A stretch of DNA of 64,000 bases from Dolomedes plantarius (lineage: Eukaryota > Arthropoda > Arachnida > Araneae > Dolomedidae), in assembly GCA_907164885.2 (NCBI GenBank), contig OU015500.1, positions 50,313,033 through 50,377,032 of the forward strand. The letters are read 5' to 3'. Below are positions 56,934 to 64,000 of the stretch, one piece after another (positions within the stretch are counted from its first letter, which is position 1; each line of letters starts with the position of its first letter). The position numbers were made by a program, and so were the translations under genes. The notes beneath the pieces are model-generated. The model saw nothing but the letters and a program-made list of their open reading frames with translations. It was not told the DNA's origin and did not search any database.

Positions 56934-57866
56934 ACAAAATTAATTTATTACACGGATCGTCTGGAATATTATTTATGCAATACTCAATTATACTAGCCTC
57001 GTCCACGGCAAAGTCGAGGGCTTGCGAAGTTAACTCGTGAAGAGCAATTAAATATTCTGTAAGAGATTCATTTGGTTTTACCTTTCGATTTCGCAACTGT
57101 CGATGTAAGTCCACGCTCGTAATTTTCGAGCCAAACTCCTCAATTAATGCTTCTTTTAAAGAACTGAAAGTGATTAGATTATGTTGCTTTGAATAAATAA
57201 TTTAGCGGATCCAGAAAGATTCGTTTTGACAAAAATCACTTTACGCTGATCTGTTAAATGTGGTAACGGAGATAAATTATCCTCTACGTCGCGCAAAAAG
57301 CTTTGAACAGTATACGCATTGTTACCCGAAAATTTTCGCATGGAACAGGAAACATCTCTCAAAACAAGACAAAAACTAGAATAAGGAACGGAAATGTCAA
57401 TTTCGGATTGTGGTTTCGGGGAAAAATAATTCGATTAAGCATTTTCAACTGTGGCGAGAGCAGCTGACATCTGTGATACTTGTGTCTGCGAGAAAGAACT
57501 TGGCGCCAAATCGTCCTTCTCATCAAAATCAGACATGGGTTGAAAGGAAGTTAAATTCGAAAGTGCGTCAAAAATGGAATCCCATGGTTTGTCTTTAGAA
57601 CCGTCGGAATCAATATATAAGATATTAGCAACACAGATAAAATCATTTAATGAATATGTTTTAAGGATAGATTTCTTTCGGGAATTCATATCGAAAGTAG
57701 CAGGGAAATTTTGAAAATTGCGTAATTTAGATCGGGAAGAACGATCAAATGTTTCATCAAAACAAATCGAAAACAATAATTTAACACTTTTAGTTGGAGC
57801 ACAGTTAAGTGCTTGCGAGATTGGCACAAAATCGTTTAGTGAAACTGAACACATATCGACACTCAC
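56872..57866 (-). pseudogene. Gypsy gag, broken into three frames
   Basis: Frames 57435-57866 (MSVDMCSVSLNDFVPISQAL...), 57174-57362 (MRKFSGNNAYTVQSFLRDVE, LPHLTDQRKVIFVKTNLSGS) and 56872-57114 (LHRQLRNRKVKPNESLTEYL, EYCINNIPDDPCNKLILYG) together form a typical retrotransposon gag capsid. The middle piece has the 'F-G-----V--FL--VE' start of the capsid domain and the last piece the 'Q---ESL-EY---L--L' major homology-like region. Frame slips and stops separate them. Confidence 0.75.
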
Positions 57867-58148
57867 AAAAAAATGGTATTCACTGAATGCAGACTTCTAA
57901 ACAGAATAATCCAACAATTTGTAAATCCGAATACTTCACGTCGAAACGAAAGTTGTCAAGTTGAAAATTCAGTCCTTGTCACGTCAGAAAGATGAAAAAC
58001 GTAAGTCCCTCGAATTATACGTCTGAGGAAAAGTCGGTAAATATAAGCTGTAAACGTCTTTGAAACTATCATGTCAAATGGAGAGTTGATACGGCAGGCA
58101 GGGGCGGTAGTCTAGGGAATTGGGTAAAAGGAGGCCAGAGCCCCCATC

Positions 58149-58413
58149 TGTGGGGTTTTGGGCGGAATAATCACAAACAGTGTTAACATATGTAACATTT
58201 ATTTAAAGAGGGACATTATTTACAGGGGGAACTAACGTCTAAAAGGGGGAAAAACAAGCAGCGCGGCACAGACACGTGCACGCTCGTCGAAGCAAAACAT
58301 CCTCTATATCTTCTGTTCTTCGCGGCGCCTGCTAGGTGGCGCTCACGGGAGCTTACAAGGGCGCACTCCATGTCAGAGTGGCATGCATTGGGCTGTATGG
58401 ATGGCATCCCACA
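58149..58413 (-). repeat. Gypsy 5' LTR
   Basis: On the minus strand it starts TGTGGGATGCCATCCATA (58413) and ends AACCCCACA (58149), giving TG...CA ends with a short inverted repeat TGTGGG/CCCACA. Length is 265 bp. It contains an AATAAA near 58200. No second copy of it is in the window. Confidence 0.8.
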
Positions 58414-58550
58414 TATATACTAATACCAAAAATAAATATAAATAAATATAAAAATATAATAATATAGAAAAATAAATACAAATAAATGAAATCAATAAAT
58501 ATTTTAATAATATATAAAAAATGTAATAATACCAAATAACACTATTAAAA
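58414..58550. repeat. AT-rich simple repeat (continuation)
   Basis: AATACCAAAAATAAATATAA-type sequence, equivalent to 55130-55470, lying between the Gypsy LTR and the mariner-like element. Confidence 0.7.
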
Positions 58551-58552
58551 TA

Positions 58553-59137
58553 CAGGGTATTTCAAAAAGAATCATCCGATTTAAAAAAAATCATAGCTAT
58601 TCATCTTTCAATCTGTTTTGATCGAATAATGTATTGGCAGAAAGAGGGAAATCTCAAGTTTCACGCAGTTTCCAACAAGTAGCGCTAACGCTCTTCCTTC
58701 ACCCGTCACTTCAGTGTTTGTAAAGATGGCGACTGCACAACAGAAATCATTTAGTGTTATCCGCTTTGCGAAGTGTGAGTCCGTAACAACTGTTCAGCGT
58801 GATTTTCGTCAACAAAACCCTGGTAGATTGAAGTTTCTACCTCTCAGAGCATTAGTAGAGGGTATAAACAATTCCTTGACACGTGTTGTCTGTGTACGCC
58901 TAACAGCCGTGGAAGCAATGTATGCAGACATGCTCGCAAAAGTTTGGGACGAATTTGCCTACTATATAGACATATATCGTGCATCCAAAGGTGGGCATAT
59001 TGGGCACCTTTAATTTGGTTTGTTAAAAAAAACTTTATGATTAGCCATGCAATATAAAATTAATTTTAAGTTTCTATGTTCAATATTTTTCATAATATAC
59101 TTATTTCAAATCGGGTGATTCTTTTTGAAACACCCTG
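58553..59137 (+). mobile_element. mariner-like element, internally deleted, 585 bp
   Basis: Termini CAGGGTATTTCAAAAAGAAT and the reverse complement of CAGGGTGTTTCAAAAAGAAT match over about 30 bases (through CATCCGATTT / CACCCGATTT). TA duplications are at 58551-58552 and 59138-59139. It carries one open frame (58714-59013) that joins the two ends of a transposase (separate entry). Confidence 0.9.
58714..59013 (+). CDS. N-C fused transposase remnant, 99 codons
   Basis: From the internal Met at about 58726: MATAQQKSFSVIRFAKCESV, then TTVQRDFRQQNPG, which is the start of the helix-turn-helix in mariner-like (IS630-type) transposases. It is followed directly by the C-terminal end: RLTAVEAMYADMLAKVWDEF and YYIDIYRASKGGHIGHL, where relatives end in 'W-E--YR-D-CR---GAHIEHL'. 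Roughly 250 codons, including all DDE residues and most of the helix-turn-helix, are deleted, yet the frame stays open to the natural stop. It cannot be a nuclease. Whether it is expressed is unknown. Confidence 0.7.
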   Translation: MFVKMATAQQKSFSVIRFAKCESVTTVQRDFRQQNPGRLKFLPLRALVEGINNSLTRVVCVRLTAVEAMYADMLAKVWDEFAYYIDIYRASKGGHIGHL

Positions 59138-59139
59138 TA

Positions 59140-59504
59140 TAATAATACCCTATAATACCAAAACTGACAAGTGATATTAAAGGGAATTTTAATGGTATAT
59201 ATGTGCAGACATTTTCTTTCTATTTTATTGTCATAAACCTCTCATTCCACAGATGAAAAAAAATTGAAAACCACCATTGCCAGCGACACAGAAACTGAGA
59301 GGAAAATATTTTAAACTATGACTTTGCCAGTCGCAGGGAAACTCAACTTGTTTCAGATTCCGCCCGAAGATCGGTACCTTTATGGTTTATATTTGGCAGA
59401 AAAACGTTGCATGAACTTTGGAAATGAATGAATATTTGCCAACTTAATTCTAAGTTAATTTATAAGTTAATGAGAAATTCTAGCGGAAAATTGAGTATTG
59501 TTCG
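59140..59504. other. Short spacer
   Basis: Begins with a few more AATAATACC repeats. Nothing else recognised. Confidence 0.5.
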
Positions 59505-60655
59505 GAAAATAAGAATGGGGTTACTTGATCCCAAACTACATTTTACATGAAATATACAATTCAAATAGGTAGTGGGCTCAAGTAGCACCTAGGATCTTTA
59601 AATAAAAATAGAAGCTAATGTATGAAACATTTATTTTACATTAAAACAGGAAACAAACCCTTTTTATATGCAAATCTGATTGTTAGCAGTGGATGCGTCT
59701 TCAAAACTAATTTTACCCAGTCATGCCCAGGGAGTTTGTTTTGGAAACATTTCACTGATCTTTCATGCATTGCAAGGTAATACTTGACAATAAATCGAAA
59801 GTCCAATTCGTCTACGGGAAATCCAAAATCACAAATTTTGTCTAAATGACTGGCACAGGCCAACGCTTCTTTACTAGTAAATATGATTGGATGTCCAGGT
59901 TTGTTTAATAAACCACTCTTCAATCTCCTTTTTATAGTGGACCTACTAATTTTAAAGTGGGTTGAGGCATCTCTCTGAGACATTTTTCCCGACCTCACAG
60001 CATTTTAACATTCTATAATTTTTCAGCTGTAAAATCCGCATACTTTCTGCTCCCAGGAGAGCTCTTGTAATTATGGGGCATTCTTGTATCAGATCTGAGA
60101 ATTAATGCACATGAACAGGTTTAACCATTTAACAAAAGGAACCCGACAGAAAGTAATGATATTAATTATTTTTGCAGTGAAATTTGAGAATGTCTAATAA
60201 AAATTGTGACTAGGGGTTAATTGGACCCACTTCCTTGTTTGAGTCCAAGTAACCCCATTTTTAGTTTATCATCACACTAGTCAATACTTATAAATTGTAC
60301 TGGGTTAATTGATTCTCTATTCATCTAAAACTATTGTTATATTCTTAAAGACTGTATTGGAAATGTAAATTTATTCTTACCTAATATGGGACTGTAGTGT
60401 GTAAAGAAGTGAAAGTGGAAGTTATACGGTCACAAAAATTCGTGTTTTTATCACAAAGCAACATAACCTGAACTAAAAAAAAGGTGGGAACAGTGGGGAC
60501 GTGGTAAAGTGCCTCAGGACCTAGCTAATGCTCCTATCTGTTGGAGAGATTGTGAATTATATCTAAATTTTATTGATAAGAGACCTAGGTGTAATTGAAA
60601 ACACTTTTTCGGTTTGGGTCCAAGTAACCCCTATGGTCCAAGTAGCCCCAACTTA
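59505..60655 (-). mobile_element. pogo-like element remnant with repeated GGGGTTACTTGG motif
   Basis: Contains the N-terminal part of a pogo-type transposase (59636-59998, minus). The motif GGGGTTACTTG(G)A.CC, or its complement, occurs near both edges and inside: 59517 (GGGGTTACTTGATCCC), 60228-60255 (GTCCAAGTAACCCC), 60615-60645 (two copies, GGGTCCAAGTAACCCC and GGTCCAAGTAGCCCC). The outermost copies are inverted relative to each other, as terminal or subterminal repeats would be. Exact ends are approximate. Confidence 0.5.
59636..59998 (-). pseudogene. pogo/jerky-like transposase N-terminal fragment
   Basis: The 120-codon frame reads MRSGKMSQRDASTHFKISRS with TIKRRLKSGLLNKPGHPIIF, CDFGFPVDELDFRFIVKYYL, and SVKCFQNKLPGHDWVKLVLK with THPLLTIRFA. 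It has the psq-type helix-turn-helix ('MS-RDAS-HF-IS-STI-RRLKSG---KPG-P--') followed by the CENP-B-like DNA-binding part ('GFP-D-LD-R--VK-YL----V-CF-NNLPG-DWV--FL-RH--LT-RFA'). It is usually followed by a DDE domain, which is missing here. The frame ends at the poly-T/A region and is probably shifted near its end. Confidence 0.7.
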
Positions 60656-60756
60656 CGGTAACGAAAATTAGAATAAGTAGGACCGACTTCTATCGTCGTT
60701 GGCTTAAAAAGAAGATAGGATAATTACGAGTATGTGATGAAGACCATTCAAATTAA

Positions 60757-60794
60757 GGCGTTCTCACGTCGCAGGTTAGCGTAACTGGCTACAG
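60757..60794 (+). repeat. tRNA-derived SINE, 5' part (split by hAT)
   Basis: GTCGCAGGTTAGCGTAACTG contains an A-box-like TTAGCGTAACTGG. It stops at GGCTACAG (60787-60794), where a hAT element begins. The B box (GAGTTCAAGCG) and the rest lie at 63791-63860, on the far side. Confidence 0.6.
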
Positions 60795-63790
60795 CAGTGG
60801 TGCGCAAATAGTGGGTAGCAACCCCCTGGGGAGGTCGTGAAAAAAATTTGAGGGGTCGCGGTTAGTTTGAAGTAAATTTATATCATATTAAATAATTTAT
60901 TTTTAAAAACTGCTTTAAATTTTTAAATTGCAAATTTTTAATTTTTTAATATTAATTTCTTTTATATATTAAAAAATGATGTGACATTGTTAAATAGGGT
61001 GTCAAAACAGTTTTACCAAAAAGAAGTGCAAACGGTAAGAAAGATATATTTTTTTTATTTATTATGTCAAATAAATACAGGGTCAGCCAAAAGTTCGTAA
61101 AAACTTTAAAAATTCATAAAAAAGAAAGAAATTTTGATAAAGAAGTGCGGTTTGCAAGAAAGGGCTCACAAGGAAGTCGAATTTTCTTTAGCGTCAACAA
61201 AAAGAAAGTCACCGGTAGATGGCGCTGACGTGTGAGAGATTCAGCAGAATTATTCAAATCAATCTTGCAATAAATGACCGTGATAGACGAGGATTTCTCA
61301 TTCGCTTTCAGAATGTTATCATTACATGATCGAGCGTTGTTGACCAAGCTGTTAAGAGTCACCTTCGTTGTGTCGTATAGCGTTCTGGGGGTTATGTTGA
61401 ACAATTGTTTTAGCAAGAATAAATGAATGGAACGTACTGTTGTCCTGTTCATTGTGTTTTGGGTCGTCAGCGCCTTCTACCGGTGACTTTTTTAACTAAT
61501 TTTTATTTTGCTGCTAAAAAAAATTCGGCTTCCTTGTAAGCCCTTTCTTGCAAACCTAACTTCATTATCATAATTTCTTCCTTTTTTTATGAATTTTTAA
61601 AGTATTCAAGAACTTTTGGCTCACCCTGTATATACCCAAAATGTACAGTTTCCATTTATTCTTCGTTGTTGTCTTTGCTTAACATTTTCACAATTGTTTT
61701 AAAAATTGTGTTTCTTCCAAAAAATTTTCCTCGGTGGTCGAGGTGTTTTTTATTTTAAAAAAAACTTTTTATTTAAAAACACTTTTATTTAAAAAAAGTG
61801 GGTAGCTGTTGAAAAAAATATTTTCGCACCACTGGGCTTGAGTATCCATTGGGCTAGAGCAAATTACAAATTTTTAATTTTTTAATTTTAATTTTTTATA
61901 TGTTATAAAATGATATGACATTGTTAAATAGGGAATCAAACAGTTTTATCAAAAACAAGTGCAGATGGTAAGCAATACTTTTTTATTTGATATTATGTGA
62001 AATAAATATATACCCAAAAATGTACGGTTTCCTTTTTTTTTGCTGTTGTCTCTGGTTAACATTTTCACATTTTTTTTAAAAATTATGTTTCTTCGAAAAA
62101 ATTTTCATCAGTGGTCGATTTGTTTTTTATTTAAAAATGTGGCTCATGGTCGAGAAAAGTTTGTGCACCACTGGGCTAGAGCAAATTACAAATTTTTAAT
62201 TTTTTGATTTTCTTTTAACTTTGTTAGCAAATTACGTATTTACGAGCAAATTACAAATTTTTAATTTTTTAATTTTTTAAAAATTTTTAATTTCTTTTTT
62301 TCGTTGTTGTTTTTGGTTAAAATTTTAGCAATTGTTTTAAGTATTGTGTTTTTAGCAAAAAATTTTCCTCGGTGGTTGAAATGTTTTTATTTTAAAAAAG
62401 AAGGTCATGGTCGAAAAAAGTTTGCGCACTATTGGGCTAGAGAAATTTACAATTTTTTAATTTTTTAATTTTCATTTTTTATATGTTAAAAATGATATGA
62501 CATTGTTAAATAGTGTGTCAAACAGTTTTACCAAAACCAAGTGCAAATGAAAAGCAAGACATTTTTTTTGTTATTATGTCAAATAAATATATACCCAAAA
62601 TGTACAGTTTCCTTTTTTTTCTTCATTGTTGTTTTCGGTTAACATTTTCACAATTTTTTTTAAAAGTTGTGTTTCTTTCAAAAAAATTTCATCAGTGGTC
62701 GAGGTGTTTTTTATTTTAAAAAAGTGGGTCGTGGTCGAAAAAAGTTTGCGCACCACTGGACTAAAGCATCCACTGGGCTAGAGCAAATTATAAATTTATA
62801 AATTTTTAATTTTCATTTTTTTTATGTTAAAAAATGATATGACATTGTTAAATAGGGTGTCAAACAGTTTTACCAAAAACAAGTGCAGATGGTAAGCAAG
62901 ACTTTTTTTGTTATTATGTGAAATAAATATATATCAAAAGTGTACAATTTCCTTTTTTTTCTTCATTGTTGTTTTTGGTTAACATTTTCACAATTTTTTT
63001 AAACATTGTGTTCCTACCAAAAAGTTTTCATCAGTGGTCGAGGTGTTTTTTATTTAATAAAAGTGGGTCACGGTCGAAAAAAGTTTGTGCACCATTGAGC
63101 TAGAGCAAATTACAATTTTTTAATTTTTTAATTTTAATTTTTTATGTGTCAAAATAATAGTGTCAAACAGTTTTACGAAAAACAAGTGCAGATGGTAAGC
63201 AAGACTTTTTTTTGTTATGTCAAATAAATATATTCCCAAAATGTACAATTTCCTTTTTTTTTCGTTGTTATTTTTGGTTAACCTTTTAACTATTTTTTTA
63301 AAAAATTGCGTTTCTACCAAAAAATTTTCATCAGTGGTCGAGGTGTTTTTTGTTTAATAAAAGTGGGTCACGGTCGAAAAAAGTTTGCGCCCCTCAGGGT
63401 TAGAGCATCCACTGGGCTAAAGCAAATTACAAATTTTTAATTTTTTAATTTTCATTTTTTTATATGTTAAAAAATGATATAACATTTTTAAATAGGGTAT
63501 TAAACAGTTTGGTTGCTTAATACCTTAAATAGGGTATTAAACAACCAAAAACTGTTAGATATCCTATTTAACAAGTGCAGATGGTAAGCAAGGCTTTTTT
63601 TTATATTATATCAAATAAATATATACCCAAAATGTACAGTTTCCTGATTTTTTCTTCGTTGTTGTTTTTGGTTAACATTTTCCCCATTTTTTTTTAAATT
63701 GTGTTTCTACCAAAAAATTTTCATCGATGATCGAGGTGTTTTTTATTTTAAAAAAGTGGATCGCGATCAAAAAATTTTTTCGCACCACTG
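60795..63790. mobile_element. hAT element with ~7 tandem copies of its 3' end
   Basis: It begins CAGTGGTGCGCAAATAG (60795) and its right terminus is the inverse (GTTTGCGCACCACTG). That terminus occurs repeatedly, at 61834, 62173, 62434, 62758, 63097, ~63397 (mutated) and 63790, each followed by GGCTAGAG-like sequence. The outer flanks GGCTACAG (60787-60794) and GGTTAGAG (63791-63798) are the 8-bp duplication in slightly diverged form. Repeat spacing is about 260-395 bases. Unit landmarks are ATGATATGACATTGTTAAAT, AAACAGTTTTACCAAAAACA, AAATAAATATATACCCAAAA and AGTGGTCGAGGTGTTTTTTA. No transposase. A MITE (61078-61628) is inserted in the first unit. Confidence 0.8.
61078..61628. mobile_element. 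TIR MITE, 551 bp, long inverted repeats
   Basis: Ends CAGGGTCAGCCAAAAGTTCG and the reverse complement of CAGGGTGAGCCAAAAGTTC continue as arms of roughly 150 bp (…CCTTGTGAGCCCTTTCTTGC…, …CACCGGTAGATGGCGCTGAC…). Flanking TA duplications are at 61076-61077 and 61629-61630. The interior (~250 bp) codes for nothing recognisable; the 112-codon minus frame (61114-61452) is mostly arm sequence. Terminal CAGGGT plus TA points to Tc1/mariner. The undisturbed target can be seen in the neighbouring hAT units. Confidence 0.85.
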
Positions 63791-63870
63791 GGTTAGAGCA
63801 TCCATCCGTAGATCGTAACGTCCTGAGTTCAAGCGATTGTCCTCGTAGAGAAACGTTCAATATGCTTACA
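63791..63870 (+). repeat. tRNA-derived SINE, 3' part (split by hAT)
   Basis: GGTTAGAGCATCCATCCGTA, then CCTGAGTTCAAGCGATTG (B-box-like). Together with 60757-60794 it makes a tRNA-like head with A and B boxes at normal spacing once the hAT insert and one target duplication are set aside. Confidence 0.6.
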
Positions 63871-64000
63871 GACTGCCGAAATGAATGCTTTTGGTCCGTA
63901 GGTAACCTTAAGAGGAATCCACAGATAAAAATTGCGTTTTCTAGAGAAAATTATTAACTGAAAAGGGAATAAATGTATAGGGTGATCATTTTGTGTAGTT
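63871..64000. other. Window edge; possible start of another TIR element
   Basis: Near the end, TATAGGGTGATCATTTTGTG resembles the TA-CAGGGTGATCA ends seen at 16246. The element, if real, continues outside the window. Confidence 0.25.

Larger units (their letters stand above)
55470..58413 (-). mobile_element. Gypsy LTR retrotransposon, 5' half only
   Basis: Read on the minus strand: LTR (58413-58149), primer-binding site TGGGGGCTCTGGCC just after it (about 58146 downward), gag, zinc knuckle, protease, and reverse transcriptase to just past the YMDD box. Then it stops abruptly at about 55470 where the AATAATACC repeat begins. RNase H, integrase and the 3' LTR are missing. Several frameshifts break the coding region. 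The order and motifs are those of Ty3/Gypsy. Confidence 0.85.

Noticed and set aside
61114..61452. 112-codon minus ORF
   Set aside because: Lies mostly in the inverted-repeat arm of a MITE, no motif.

Overview
The window is AT-rich eukaryotic (animal) nuclear DNA. It has long microsatellites, introns with consensus splice signals, tRNA-derived SINEs, and an unusually diverse set of mostly dead DNA transposons and LTR retrotransposons. The mix (Merlin/ISXO2-like, PIF/Harbinger with a MADF exon, pogo, mariner, hAT, Helitron, BEL/Pao, Gypsy) fits an arthropod, possibly a chelicerate. That assignment is inference and no marker gene here fixes the species. No bacterial-style operons, CRISPR array, rRNA or intact canonical tRNA gene was seen.

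The only intact-looking host protein gene is at 25706-27505 (+). It encodes a 599-residue leucine-rich-repeat type I membrane protein in a single coding exon, preceded by a good splice acceptor and followed by AATAAA. Nearly everything else that can be recognised is mobile DNA or its debris.

Layout. 1-12 kb: a Helitron remnant carrying helicase code (1229-2197), a 25-bp satellite, a nested foldback/palindrome structure (5376-6706), and a 2.7 kb element bounded by ~150-bp inverted repeats (9060-11786). 12.4-15.2 kb: a non-autonomous Helitron with an internal ~148-bp minisatellite and a tRNA-SINE head. 16.2-17.3 kb: a foldback element. 17.7-20.9 kb: hAT-like ends around a dead pogo transposase that is itself interrupted by a SINE with an 11-bp target duplication. 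20.9-25.7 kb: microsatellites, LTR-like pieces and a transposase tail. 25.7-27.5 kb: the LRR gene. 29.2-31.3 kb: a PIF/Harbinger element with a spliced transposase and a MADF exon, carrying a hAT MITE with a perfect 8-bp TSD. 34.0-35.5 kb: a short Helitron and SINE copies.

36.3-47.2 kb: a young but broken BEL/Pao retrotransposon (36936-43029, near-identical LTRs, 5-bp TSD CCCGG) that split a Merlin transposase gene, followed by other Merlin-related pieces, a transposase helix-turn-helix fragment and a linker-histone-like fragment. 47.8-55 kb: dispersed repeats, a Tc1 remnant, a pogo-type MITE and microsatellites. 55.1-58.4 kb: a truncated Gypsy element (minus strand) lying between blocks of the same AT-rich simple repeat. 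58.6-60.7 kb: an internally deleted mariner-like element and a pogo N-terminal remnant. 60.8-63.8 kb: a hAT element whose 3' end is repeated about seven times, inserted into the A-box region of a tRNA-SINE and itself hit by a TIR MITE.

The value of the window lies in the nesting history, which can be read from target duplications: SINE in pogo in hAT ends, hAT MITE in Harbinger, BEL in Merlin, and MITE in hAT in SINE. I did not find a convincing previously undescribed functional system. The best candidates for a second look are the amplified hAT-in-SINE array, the in-frame N-C fused mariner derivative, the linker-histone-like fragment, and the unidentified exon inside the 9-11.8 kb inverted-repeat element.
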